Shown piece after piece: positions 53,071 to 64,000 of a DNA stretch of 64,000 nucleotides. This DNA is from Liopterus haemorrhoidalis (lineage: Eukaryota; Arthropoda; Insecta; Coleoptera; Dytiscidae): NCBI GenBank assembly GCA_963971575.1, contig OZ020616.1, forward strand, positions 55,721,201-55,785,200, given 5' to 3'. Position 1 is the first letter of the stretch, and the number at the start of each line of letters is the position of its first letter. Below the pieces are notes generated by a model, which saw only the letters and a program-made list of their open reading frames with translations, ran no database searches and was not told where the DNA came from. The position numbers and the translations under genes are program-made.

Positions 53071-54297
53071 CGGCCCAATTCTGTAAGCAAGTTACTACAA
53101 AAAAGTTACAATAAAAGTTGCTAAATACAAGGTCAGTAACTTTTTTAGCAACTTTCACGAAATCCGTATTCTGTAAGAAAAAAGTTACTATGAAATTAGT
53201 AACTAGTTGCTAAAAAAGTTATTATGGATAACAACTAACAGAAAGCAGTTGCTACACTTAGTAACTTCAAAATAACTTGTTAAAATCGTGAAAAATCGCA
53301 ATTTTTCTGTTTAATAATGAATTATTTCAAGCATTTTACAATGAAGGACACATAGAGACAATAATTATAGAAGGATTTTTATTTTATTTTCTGTATAGCA
53401 CAAAATTCTTCGAGTTCTTTATTTCAATTTCTATTTTAATTTTTTTTTTTTTGTTTATTTACATTTGTTTTATAATAGTATAACAGTACAATATTTTTTA
53501 AATGTATTAACTACGACTGTCAATAGAAGCCGCGCACACAAGGGGGTGGTCGACGAGTTCAGACCCCCTCCCCCAAGGATTTGAAAAATAAAATCTTATT
53601 TAATAAAAACTAAGCGATTGCATATAAGAATCACCTTTTTTATTATTAAAAATTAAATTATAATCAAAATTAAATTAATATATAAACCCAGTCCTCTCCA
53701 TAAAAACACAACAATACATTTGTATTATATTACAGATATTTTTTCGAAATGGACCCTTCCCAGATCAATGTTTTAAGTGCGCGCCTGTTCAATGGCTATC
53801 CGAACTTCTTTAACTGTATCTCACGCAATTCATTTAAATTTGGACTATAACTTGCACCACCACATAGAAAACAGTAACCACATAGCACATCACCACAGCA
53901 CCACCACTCGTTCCTGTCAATTATTTTTTAAACACTCGTATCACCGACCATGACTGGGTTATTTTCCAGGAAATTCAACAGAATTTCCATCTGTTTGCAA
54001 TTCTTTTTCTGATTTTGATTATAAAACATTTTTCGTTTAACCTCAGAAACTCACAACATAGCTGTCAAACTCAATTAAAAACGAATACCTCGCCTGCGCA
54101 GAACGTAATATGCTTCTAGCTTCACGGTTCTTTGTAGCAACGTTACTAAATATAACTTGTTATAGGAACGTTGCTTGTGCTTATGCTTGGAGAATACCAA
54201 TTGTTTGACGATTGATAAGAAAGTTACTATAAAAGTTATTTCGTAGCAACGTTACTCAGTAGCAACTAACCTAGTAACTTTTTACAGAATCGGGCCG
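53071..54297. mobile_element. Family F element (1.2 kb, AGTAAC-rich ends)
   Basis: The ends CGGCCCAATTCTGTAAGCAA and (complement) CGGCCCGATTCTGTAAAAAG are inverted. Each subterminal region (53080-53290 and 54115-54280) carries many AGTAACTTTTTAG/AAGTTACTA motifs in both orientations. The centre has a C/G-rich stretch (53540-53580), possibly another insertion. The target duplication is not clear. It is related to 19760-19921. Confidence 0.7.
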
Positions 54298-54734
54298 ATT
54301 ATCTGACAAGTTGTTTAATAAAAAATACAATATTATTTTTCACTATCTATATTGTCAAGGAAGTAGATTTATAGCGAATATTTTTAAGGAGTAAAGTGGC
54401 TTGTGGTTCACTTCTATTGAAGAAGATTTATTTATAAATGTAAAAATCTTTAAAGAAGGACCGTGCCGATAAATTTGGCGTTTGAAGTAAAGCAATTTGC
54501 GGCACCCCCAGACCAGTAGCCAACAAAACAAAAAGAAAACTTCGTTAATCATTCTGTTTGGTTCCTCTTTCAATTATGCGCCTTGATGTTTCTTCTATCG
54601 GTAACTGTTCCGTTTAAAATATACACATATAACAAAAACAAACTCAATGACATCGACCCTTGACATTCGTGAGTTTGATATTTGCGCTTTCCATATTCGC
54701 GTTTTCTTCCCATTTTTATGCGTATGAGTTTTTA
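54298..54734. other. No gene recognised
   Basis: A 72-codon minus-strand frame at 54355-54573 has no recognisable signature. Confidence 0.35.
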
Positions 54735-55265
54735 AGGTTTTGTAGGTATGACCACCAAAAAAATTCTTATAATATCACTCACGTGTATGTGTGTCTGTCT
54801 GTCTGTCTGCCTCTGCGGTAGAAATTGTAGCTAAACGGCTGTACATAGAAATTTGGCATGCTTGTACACATCTTTGACCCACATATAGAAAAAATATAAA
54901 GAGCTCAAAAAGCACATCGGGGGATAAATATAAACAAATATGTATTTAATGAAAAAATTAATATTGTGTGAAAATTTTGAGTGTGGTATCAAATAAAAAA
55001 GAGGGGTTGCTAAAAATCTGAAAAAAATCTCACTAATCTAAATTGAAGGGAACCGGAATAGCTCAATAGAACTTTTTGATGAAATTTGTTTTTCGAAATT
55101 TTTTTGTTTCGTTGAAAAAATGTATTATTTAATTTTTTTTTTTTTGTGTGGTATCAAAAGAAAGCTCTTAAGATCTAGATTAAGGAATGGTAAATAGTTT
55201 TTTATTTCATTTCTTTATTTTAAAACATTTTTCTCCAAAAGTGTACTAAACAATATGTCCTATAA
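54735..55265 (+). mobile_element. Family A element, 5' half
   Basis: It starts AAGGTTTTGTAGGTATGACC and has a short GTCT tract (about 54788-54812). 'AAATTTGGCATGCTTGTACA' and 'TGTGGTATCAAAAGAAAGCT' follow as in 47027-48185. It ends where the mariner remnant begins and has no 3' palindrome. Confidence 0.7.
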
Positions 55266-55279
55266 CCAGACTTAGTCAG

Positions 55280-55660
55280 TTAGTCGGGGGCTAGATCTGG
55301 TGAGTATTGAGGATGATAAAGAAGTTCCAACTCCAATTCCTGTAGTTTTTCCACAGTCATTTGTGCAGTGTGTGGTCTAGCGTTATCATGCAATAAGATA
55401 AGAGTCGATCTGTTGACCAATCTAGGCTGTTGACCAATCATTTCGTCCAGTTGGTTGCAGTATATTTCTGCTGTGATCAATGAGCCAGCAGATTTGGTTT
55501 TTAAGTTACCTGTACGAAATTTAGCGAACCAATTTGATATTATCTGCTGCGTAGTAACACTAGAGCCAAATACACTATTAATGTTTCGCGCGGTCTGCGA
55601 TGCCGTAGTTCCACGTGAGAACTCATAATTCATAATAATGCGAACTTCCGACCGTTCCAT
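55280..55660 (-). pseudogene. Internally deleted mariner transposase
   Basis: The start is taken at the ATG 55660-55658. Residues 1-55 form the mariner N-terminal helix-turn-helix region (SEVRIIMNYEFSRGTTASQT, then VTTQQIISNWFAKFRTGN). The frame then jumps to the C-terminal catalytic part: LILLHDNARPHTAQMT, which holds the second catalytic Asp, and YHPQYSPDLAPD. A frameshift truncates it just where PTDYHLF would follow, removing the third Asp. About 100 central residues with the first catalytic Asp are deleted. Intact mariner transposases have about 345 residues; here about 125 remain. Terminal repeats were not resolved. Codons upstream of the ATG are not mariner-like. Confidence 0.8.
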
Positions 55661-55849
55661 TTTCAATAAAAATATTTTAAAAAAAAGTTTTTGATATTTT
55701 TTAGAGCATACAATGATTTCTTTAAACACGCGAGATGTGTAACTTTCCAACAAAAACAAAACAGAATGACAAATTATTAAGCCAATGTCAAATAATAAGC
55801 TGTTAAAGTTGGCAATATTATTAACTACAAATTTCATCCTTGACGACCT

Positions 55850-56784
55850 AATATTTAAAAAAATAAGAAAGATTTGAGTAATATAAAAGAGAACATATTC
55901 TCTCTAATAGAGACAGTCTGGAATGGACTGAAACAAGTTAAACCTTTATCTTCTCATTGGCTTATGCAATCAATTTTCCTTCCTTATATATTTCTAACAA
56001 AAACTAAATTGCCAATACGTATTATTTTTGTCTTTTCTAAGAAATGAATAAAGTAAAATGATCTAATTTCTTCGCTGTCACATATTTCTTGGTTTATTAC
56101 CGATTAAGTTACGAAATAAAACGAAAGTTAAACTGCTAAATTATTACCGTAACATCAGTTCACTTCATTAGAAATATTCATATTTCAATAAATAAATTAA
56201 GATGTTTTAAGTGTTAACAAATTAACAAACGCGTCAAATCACTGGCTTCCCGCTAATTTAAAAGCTATAAATTATTCTGACACTATTAAAAAACATAAGT
56301 TACTAAAAAATGACAAGATAGATTGTAATAGAATATGTGAAAAGAAAATTTCCTGATCGTTTTTTAAAATCAATAAATTTAATCTTGTCAATAATTTTTA
56401 TAAAGGAAAGTGAATCTATAATTATGCACAATATAAGGAAGTTGTATATCTATTAATCAGTTATAAAGTATTTTAATATAATGTCCTGAAGCGTAGTTAA
56501 AGAATTTGATCTACTTATTTTTTATTACAGGTAATTAAGTTTCCTACAATTCAAGTTATTTGAAACAAAATAGATATTTATGCACCAAGGGCGTTACTAA
56601 GATGATTACGCCTGGAGAGTGACGTAATACAGCCCGAGGGATGGATGTCGCTCAATGGGAGTAATCATCCAGTAACGCCAATGGTGCATATAATATTTTA
56701 TTTTTCACTCCATTCAACGGTAGTACAACTTGTTCGGGTTTGTGATGACGCAACAGATGCATTTAACCGTAATAAATATACTTA
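55850..56784. other. No gene recognised
   Basis: AT-rich. Near 56580-56700, 'ATTTATGCACCAAGGGCGTT' and its partial inverse AACGCCAATGGTGCATAT flank GATTACGCCTGGAGAG/GGAGTAATCATCC, so an imperfect hairpin of about 120 bp lies there. Confidence 0.4.
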
Positions 56785-57066
56785 GCGTTATTTGATATAG
56801 AAAAGGCATTTGATACTATGTGGCAAACAGGGTTAATATTTAAACTAATAGAGTACAATTTTCCACCATATTTAATAAAACTAATAGACTCATACATGAA
56901 AAATAGAAAATTTACAGTACATATCAAAAATTAATATTTCACTACTAAAGTAATTCATGCGTCTCTTCCACAGGGATCAGTTTTGGGACCAATTTTATAC
57001 ACATTGTTTATAAATGATATACCTGTAAATAAAAATACTGAGCTCGCGCTATTTGCAACGAAGTAA
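56785..57066 (+). pseudogene. Jockey-type reverse transcriptase fragment
   Basis: The plus-strand frame reads LALFDIEKAFDTMWQTGLIF, KLIEYNFPPYLIKLIDSYMK, a stop, then LPQGSVLGPILYTLFINDIP and LALFATK with a stop. DIEKAFDTVW and PQGSVLGP are RT palm landmarks. The catalytic FADD has become FATK, so both aspartates are lost. It is truncated at both ends. Confidence 0.75.
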
Positions 57067-57288
57067 AAAATAAATTAATAATAATAACAAATGTACCATT
57101 ACCTACCTTTACAGCCTAATTTTATTTATATAGATGATAGATATAGAAGTAAGAATTAGTTTATAGAGATAGTTTCAAAATGGGGACAGGCCCAAATTTC
57201 ATCAACTCTGAGCCTTTTTGTGGACAGTCTTTTTTTTACTTTTTTTTGCCGCAAATGTCAAATTTTTAGACCGTAACTCAAAAGTGAC

Positions 57289-58330
57289 CATATATTTGTG
57301 ATCTAAGTCTAAAAATGTATAAGAGTACTAATTTACAAATAAAAAAAAAAATTTTTTTTCCTAAAATATTGATCAAAAATTTTTTGCCTCCGATTTTAGC
57401 TAAAATATAATTTTAAGCTAATTTTAGAAGGAGGATTATGAAAAAAATATTAAAAAAATTCATGCATTCCTAGTTTTTGAATTAGAGCCGATCTGGGTCA
57501 GTTTTTTGCCTATAATTCCAAAATTTTTGCCCAAACTTCAAAATGGACCAAATTTTATTAATCTATGACCAAAAATACATATTTGTACCAATTTTCAATA
57601 AAATCGGAGACAAAAATTTTTTGCTTCAAAATCAAGATTTTCGTAAGGGGTACCCCTTACGATTTTTTCAATTTTTGGCCATTTTCAAGGGTTTTGGATT
57701 ACTGCCCATACAAAACTTAATAATTGGTTTATTAAAGCCCAAATTTTTTTTTAGACTAAGTAATGTAGCATAATTCTAAAAATTCAAACCGCATATTTCT
57801 ATCCCTAACCATTTTTTAGTTAGGATTTATCAAAATATTCAAAAAAAATTTTTTTAAATGAAAAATTTTCAAAAAAATTTTTTGTAATAAAATATAGTTA
57901 TAAGTCAATTAGGACCTCAAGAATTTCAACCGCAGGTCTTTATCGTATTTCGTTTTTGAGATACGTCCATACAAAGATGAAAATTTCTATAAATCACGCC
58001 ATATTAAAATTTGTCATAATTTTAAAATACGCAAAACGAATAAGGCCTCAAATTTTTTCTAGACTAAATGAACTACTAGGAATCCAAAAATGTTAACCGC
58101 AGGTCGTTATCTCTAACCGTTTTTGAGTTGTACTTTTTTTTTAATTCACAAATAATGTAAATTATGTCATTCAAAAACATTGTCGTAAACTCAAAACACG
58201 TAAAACGATTAAAGCCCCAATTTTTTTTTAGATAAAATAAGCTACGAATAATCCAAAAAAATTAACCGCAGGTCGCTATCTCTAACCGTTTTTGAGTTGT
58301 GTTTTTTTTTTTAATTCACAATTTTCACAA
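57289..58330 (-). repeat. Family C repeat, copy 2, with extra modules
   Basis: 57289-57996 is the inverted counterpart of 43075-43794, with the palindrome GTAAGGGGTACCCCTTAC at 57643-57660. From 57997 to 58330 two more modules follow ('AACCGCAGGTCGTTATCTCT' then AACCGTTTTTGAGTTGT), which tie family C to the degenerate tandem repeat at 49080. Confidence 0.8.
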
Positions 58331-58621
58331 ATAATTTAAATTGTCATAATGTCTATTGCAAACATGCATTGAAGAAAAAACATGCATTGATTTATTTTCT
58401 TAAAATAATTTTTTATATATATATATATAAATTGTCAAAAATGACAGATCTTGTTTTTGTTGTTGCTTGATTATCTCCAACATGCCTTATAATACTGTCA
58501 TTCGTTTTTTTTTATGTTTTTTAGAAAGTGTGACTTACACCACTTTGGTTTTAACCCCCTCATATCTTGAATAGTTGAAAGTTTTTCAAGATTATGCTGT
58601 AAATGGTCCAGATAATCTAAA

Positions 58622-59006
58622 TCAATAATCAGGACCGTAACTAGCTTTTTTTGGGCCCTGGGCAAGATTGTATAATTTGGTCCTCCTAAACACTATATAA
58701 TACAAGTGAAGTCCTGAAGAAAAAAAAAAAGTCCTCACTTCTAAAATATAATTGATGACCTAAAAAAAGGTCCTCACTTCTAAAATACAAGTGATGACAA
58801 AAAAAAAAACGGTCCTTATGTCTAAAATACAAATTATGTTAAAAAAAGGTCTTCACTTTTAAAATCCAAGTGATGACCCCTAAAGAAATAAACAAAGGCC
58901 TTCACTCAAATACAATTATTATGCCAATATTTCTGCCCCCCCCTCGAATCTGGGCCTTGGGGATGTGCCCTTGTTGCCCCAGCCTAGTCACGGCACTGTT
59001 AATAAT
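58622..59006. mobile_element. hAT-type MITE
   Basis: A 369-bp element (58630-58998) between TCAATAAT and TTAATAAT (58622-58629, 58999-59006; 7 of 8 match). The ends are CAGGACCGTAACTAGC and (complement) CAGTGCCGTGACTAGG. The interior has five copies of CCTCACTTCTAAAATACAAG-like units, as in the element at 42400. Confidence 0.8.
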
Positions 59007-59659
59007 AATAATAATAACAAAACAAATATTAGAGAACCAAACACATCGATCTTTCGAAAAAATTTGGGATGTAGCCGTGCATTAACCTCAATTGGCTTTC
59101 GTGTGTGACATAGAACCGTTTTGTACACACACAAATATTTTTTGCATTTCCGTTAATTCCAAAGCCACCTGTCTTGTTTTTCTGGGCACGTTCAGACAAC
59201 AAAACTTTCTTTTATAACTGAACGCACTCGTCACTTTCCTAAACTGGAGTGAAATCTAAATGAAAATAACAGTTTTCTAGTATAAAATAATTTTTTATTA
59301 AGAAAAATAACCTACAATACATAAACAAACTTAGCTTAGAAAACATTTACATAGCATTATAGGCTATGCACGCTGTATATATGACAAACATAAATATTAC
59401 TTAGACTATGATTAATCATATATACAAACAAACACATGCAGTGTAAGAAAACTTTAATAAAAATGATATTAAACTTGTTTAAACATGTTTAATACAGTTT
59501 TCAAAATTGGTCAACTAATTCTCGAATTTATAAAATCTTTTTGTGCTGTAACTTGTATTGTAGCCTTGAATAAAATGAAAGCTTTAAGGCCTATTCAGAC
59601 TTCCAAATTAAGTTCGGTTTTAATTTTTTTAGTTTTAAATTATTTAACTTATATGTGCC

Positions 59660-60208
59660 TAAAGCCGCATTCAGAGCTCTTAAATTAATAGACTATTATA
59701 GACTATAGCTCGTACTCTGTTGATTGTCACGACAAGTTTGTCATATGGTAAGGCGTACAACCGTTCAGACCTCTAAATTTAATACGTTGTTCGTTGTCGA
59801 TTCTGGATAATTTTCTAAACTTATAGCTAGTGAATTGTTTTAATGAGACAGACATATAAACACATTGGCTATCTCAGTCTATCGGAGACACCGTACATAT
59901 TGTGTGCCTTTACATAACCTAACAAAATGTCATCATTAACAAATCTCACTCACAACTACAAAAACGAACAGTAAATATGATCAATTTAGGTAATTAGGTT
60001 AGGTTTAATTAGTAAAAATCTAGGACAGCAGAATTATGAAAACGATAATAGATAATAAACATTTTACGAAGCCACCGTAGTTGGTTTAAAGACACACAGA
60101 TGTTGGACTTAATTCACTAATATCCAAGAGCTGTAAACGCTACGTCGAACTTTAAAACAATGTATACTCCACAGCCCATTAATTTAAAGAGCTCTGAATG
60201 CAGCTTTA
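59660..60208. mobile_element. Family G element, full copy
   Basis: The element spans 59662-60206 with TA on both sides. The ends AAGCCGCATTCAGAGCTCTT and (complement) AAGCTGCATTCAGAGCTCTT are inverted. CGTTCAGACCTCTAAATTTA recurs inside. It is non-coding and TA targeting fits Tc1/mariner. Confidence 0.75.
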
Positions 60209-61578
60209 GAAAACCGTAGCATTCTGTGTAACAAATTAGTGTGGTTTTAATGTATTCGGTTTTAATATTTTTAATCTACTAATTTGAACCAATCACAAGC
60301 CTGGAAAAAGTCATTTTGACATTTTTTTTTAAATATTTTTTTATTATGGAGAGATATATGCGTGGAATTGTTGCCTTTACAACTTTGGCTATAATTTTAA
60401 CTACAAATAGACTTAGGCTATGACGGTGGAGAGTGTGAACTATTTTTCAAAACCACGGTTTGAATAACCATTTGTGATTATGGAGTGTTGTATGTGCGGA
60501 ATTGTTGCCTTTACAACTCTCAATTTTTTTGTTTCTTAATAACACCATGGTTACAATATTTATCTGACTGACTAGAACCGAATAGCTATAGTTGAGTCTT
60601 GATGCAATCGCATCTCAAGTACGGTTGTCTCTAGATAGAGGCACGTGGATTATTCTTTCAAAAGTTATCGAAATTTGTATTTTTAATATGTACCCACAAT
60701 TTGATATCCGAATATATTGAATCATTTCTGAAGATATTGACCAATTACAGTGGAAATTTTGGTTTCAAACATGTGTCGAAAAGCACATGTTTTTCTTTGT
60801 CTTTTATAATTTTTTTCTCAAGTTTAAAAAAGTTCTCTTATTTCACATACATTTTCTTGAAGATTATTAGTATCACATATTGATATTACTTTTATTTACA
60901 TTACCACGAAACATTTAACAATAGATGAGAACATTCTAATTACTAAAAAAAATACTGTGAGAATTCTTTTGTGTTAATATAATTTTATGACCTGTATTTA
61001 TATGTAATTATGTTTAAAATATGTTTTTTTTCTATTTGGACTACTTTGACAAGGACTGCTAATTAGGCTAGAGAAATTTTAAATATGTAAATTAAAAAAA
61101 TATATGAAAAAAACTCAATTTTGTTAAAGATATTTTATGAGAAAAATATAGACACAAAACTATGGAGTAAAATACAGAAATATATACAATTTTCAAAATT
61201 CCCGCAACTTAAATCAATATATAAAATGGGCTGTGTCAGTTTAAGCCCACCTGGGTCATTTATATAGGTATATAATCCCATTTAGAAATGCTGTACTTCT
61301 CAATCACACAGGAAATAAATGAAAACAGATGAGACGAGAATAAGAAAAGTAAGAATCAATAACAAGAGTGAACATACGTGGTCGAAAAATAAATATATAG
61401 GTTAGATATTTTAAGCTGGCCGGTTGTGTAGTAGCTCCAAAAATAGGAGGGAGCATCGTTAGTTATCGTGTAGCAGTCGTGCGGCACAATCACCCGAAAA
61501 ATTTATTTTCAGGGTTTCAAAGATAATTACGCTTGTGTGAAAAGTCAATCGTGCTATTTTTACCGACTGTACTCGGGT
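60209..61578. other. No gene; one 40-bp direct repeat
   Basis: 'GGAATTGTTGCCTTTACAAC' with preceding ATTATGGAG occurs near 60343-60385 and 60477-60520. The rest is AT-rich without a recognisable frame. Confidence 0.4.
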
Positions 61579-61973
61579 GCCACAATCAGTGCCGGCTCCA
61601 TAATGGATGCAAAGGATGCGTCGCATCGGTGTGCCATCGCGACGAACGATTGAGCGGCGCCGTTTTTATAATGGCAAGCTAAAAAAAAAATCTTCGACAA
61701 TTTTTTCTACACAAATTTTTAAAAAGGGGCGTCATTTTTATTTTTGCATCCAGGCGCTAGGTACACGGGGCGGAAAAAAAAACAAAATTCTGGTTGACTT
61801 TAAAAAAAATAAAAACTTTTGTTCGGCTTCTTTTTTTAGAGAACAAATAAATTTCTGATCAACTTCCTTTTTTTTTAGAGAACAAACAAATTTTTGGTAA
61901 ATTTTTTTTAAGGGCACCGAAACAATTTTTGCTTCCTGGCATTATAACCCCTAGAGCCGGCACTGGCCACAAT
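61579..61973. mobile_element. hAT-type MITE
   Basis: A 379-bp element (61587-61965) between perfect 8-bp duplications GCCACAAT (61579-61586, 61966-61973). The ends are CAGTGCCGGCTCCATA and (complement) CAGTGCCGGCTCTAGG. A unit with TTTTTTTAGAGAACAAA occurs twice near the right end. Confidence 0.9.
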
Positions 61974-62154
61974 TTATGTCTCACTCACTCATAGCACTAT
62001 CACACTCTGAGCAGTACAATGTCCCATTGGCCTCCTTAAGATAGCCAGACTGTAGTTCACAAGAATTCCGATGCCAGTCGATCAATTGAGAACCAATAAA
62101 CAAATATATATTTCACACAATTCTATGTAAGATACTAATAACGTATTAGAACTT

Positions 62155-62225
62155 CTCGTACCAACGTACGTCCGTACGTCTACATACGAATGTGTACGTC
62201 CGTACCTCTACGTACGTACGTCTAT
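62155..62225. repeat. TACG-rich simple repeat
   Basis: Irregular (TACGTCCG)/(TACGTACG) units. Confidence 0.7.
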
Positions 62226-62273
62226 ATTAGTTTGTTGTATTTGAATATATTCAGTACGTCTGTTTTGGTATAG

Positions 62274-62408
62274 TACTGTAAAAGCCCGATCTATGGTAAA
62301 TCCTAAAATTTTCCAGTAAAACCTAAGATTTACCAACTCATTTTAAATAGTAAATCCTAAGATTTACTAGTTTAACCTAAGATTTCCAATATACAGGCTT
62401 TTACAGTA
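62274..62408. mobile_element. 131-bp MITE
   Basis: The element spans 62276-62406 with TA on both sides. The ends CTGTAAAAGCC/GGCTTTTACAG are inverted. Inside, TAAATCCTAAGATTTAC-like motifs repeat four times in alternating orientation. TA targets suggest Tc1/mariner. Confidence 0.75.
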
Positions 62409-63129
62409 ACATATACATTCCTTCCATCGCAGTGGGAAGAGGAACTGAAACAGTCATATTTCTTTCTCAATATCTGGACGAATGAAATAACTTAATTTTG
62501 ATAACTTTCTGATAACCAAAAGCTCTTTTTAACAGTTGCCGGTCTAATAATTTCTCCTGAAAGATTCAACTCTCTTCCAAATCCCCGGACTCTGAATTAA
62601 GTTAAGACTACGTTAAATGACACAATTATTTACAAAACAGATGTAAAATCAGAGTAGTGGTCCTAAAACCCTTTAAAAAGACTACTAGTGAGTTGAAACC
62701 CTGCTTAATTCGTACAAAATAAGACTCTACAGTTGATTTTGGGTCTTACTTAGATCTTTTTAAGGAATTTACAAGTATTTTTAAACGTTAAAAATAATAT
62801 TTTTCATAATTTTAAAGTTATTTCAAAATTTACATTTCCTTTTAAATAAGTCGACCTTGTCAAAGTCGTAAACCAAATAATTCTACGGGCTGTCATGATC
62901 TGTTACATAAGAGGGCGTTTTCATTCTTTAGCACACACGACTCGACTTTCACTTTGACCTGACTATCCACGCCAGATATTATGTCAGAGTAGTGAATAAC
63001 GGTATCACTAACGGAGAATGTGACTGCTCTCGGTTAACGAAGTATTTAAAGAAAACAGTGCATATTAGAATTAAAATTAGCCCTAGAAAAGAAATTACTG
63101 TTAAAGAATTTTAAGTAGACATATTTTTG

Positions 63130-63443
63130 AATCTACTGAGTAAAAAGAAATGAATGATTCTTTAAATATTTTGGCAGACAGTTGTTAGTAAATGATTTAA
63201 AATTCCAAGCAAATTCGTTAGATCAGTTCTTTCCAACCTTATTGTGTACATGACATACTTCGTATTTCTTAAATAAAAATTTAGATCAATAGAGCAAAAT
63301 GAAATATTGAACGATTCTTTAAATATTTTGGTAGACAATTGTTAGTAAATGATTTTAAATGCCAAGCAAATTCGTAGCATAGATCAGTTCTTTCCAACCT
63401 TATTAAGTACGTGATAGATTCGTATTTCTTAGGGAAAAAATGA
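63130..63443. repeat. 157-bp tandem duplication
   Basis: The segment from GATTCTTTAAATATTTTGG to TTCGTATTTCTTA is present twice, offset by 157 bp (63153 and 63310). It shares TTAGTAAATGATTT, AAGCAAATTCGTAG and ATCAGTTCTTTCCAACCTTA, with few differences. Confidence 0.8.
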
Positions 63444-63849
63444 CCCTATGAGAAAAATAATAATTAATTGTTTAAAAAAGATGAAAAGAAAACGAAACAT
63501 GCTACAATTAATGATTTATTTAAAATTAGTTGTATAAATGGGAGTCCTCACATATAGTAACGAAACTTGGATTCCAAAAAAAAAACAGGTTGTCTATTTT
63601 AAATGCTGAGCGACCTAAGTTGACGAATTTTCTTCGAAGGATAAACTTTGAGTGACATCTTTTGGGTTGGCCAAGAACAAACAGAATTAGCAACTTGTTG
63701 TCAAGTCTTAACGACAGCTACGGACTTGTTGATACGTGTAATGGCGTCGGTAGCTTAGTTTTGATTGGTTGTTTTACGCGCATGGTTTGAAATTTGTTGC
63801 ATTTTTTCGCTTGTTCATTTGATTTTTATTTGGATTTTTTTATTACACG

Positions 63850-63987
63850 CTTGTGGCCATTGCTACTAAGGCAAACAGCCGGGAAAATTCTATTTTTTTC
63901 ATAAAATTCCATGCCTGAACATGATTCAAACTCAAGACCTTAGGAACGCATGACACGTGTTTTACTACAACGCTACACCAGTTGGCT
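63850..63987 (-). mobile_element. tRNA-derived SINE, copy 2
   Basis: The minus strand reads AGCCAACTGGTGTAGCGTTG, then a B-box-like GAGTTTGAATCAT, GTTCAGGCATGGAATTTTAT, and CGGCTGTTTGCCTTAGTAGC. It is colinear with the copy at 41063-41215 and more decayed in both pol III boxes. Confidence 0.75.
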
Positions 63988-64000
63988 TATTTGGAGCTGA

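Noticed and set aside
55661..55837. N-terminal extension of the mariner frame
   Set aside because: The residues before the ATG at 55660 are AT-rich translation with no mariner similarity, and the known family start aligns with MERSEVRII.

Overview
The window is eukaryotic, very probably insect, nuclear DNA. It is AT-rich with spliced genes (GT-AG introns, AATAAA signals) and is crowded with decayed transposons. One gene encodes a cuticular protein with a Rebers-Riddiford chitin-binding domain, which is an arthropod hallmark. The repeat load suggests a large genome, perhaps a beetle, but I cannot fix the species.

Only three gene loci look real. (1) At 24405-24980 (+) one terminal exon carries two non-overlapping small membrane-protein ORFs (83 and 84 codons) separated by 22 nt and sharing one poly(A) signal. 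(2) At 25770-30583 (+) is a nine-exon SLC17-like (anion/phosphate/vesicular) major-facilitator transporter. Its exons join to exactly 518 codons plus a stop, and two of its introns hold transposons. (3) At 38054-40138 (-) is a long (at least 694 residues) RR cuticular protein whose first exon I could not place.

The rest is mobile DNA. The left part (1-24 kb) holds a hAT remnant with an 8-bp target duplication, a pogo-type MITE, a mosaic of three LINE fragments, a piggyBac-type MITE, a 121-bp tandem array, (GTCY)n-bearing 'mini-me'/Helentron-like elements of two families (here A and B), and a three-level nest: a LINE split by a 2.7-kb long-inverted-repeat element that is itself split by a hAT carrying a 14-bp minisatellite. 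The middle (30-38 kb) has more B elements, a 571-bp foldback element, a GC-rich hairpin and a tandem cluster of one MITE family (M). The right part (41-64 kb) has two tRNA-derived SINEs, five further hAT-type elements with terminal repeats (most with exact 8-bp duplications), a full A element, a family (C) present as inverted copies 14 kb apart with an 18-bp palindrome, degenerate tandem repeats, and fossils of two kinds of mariner/Tc1 transposase and of Jockey reverse transcriptase.

The three genes show no evident functional link. The most distinctive structure is family A: (GTCY)n core, matching subterminal inverted repeats, a 16-bp 3' palindrome, and in one subfamily an internal tRNA-like module with A and B boxes.
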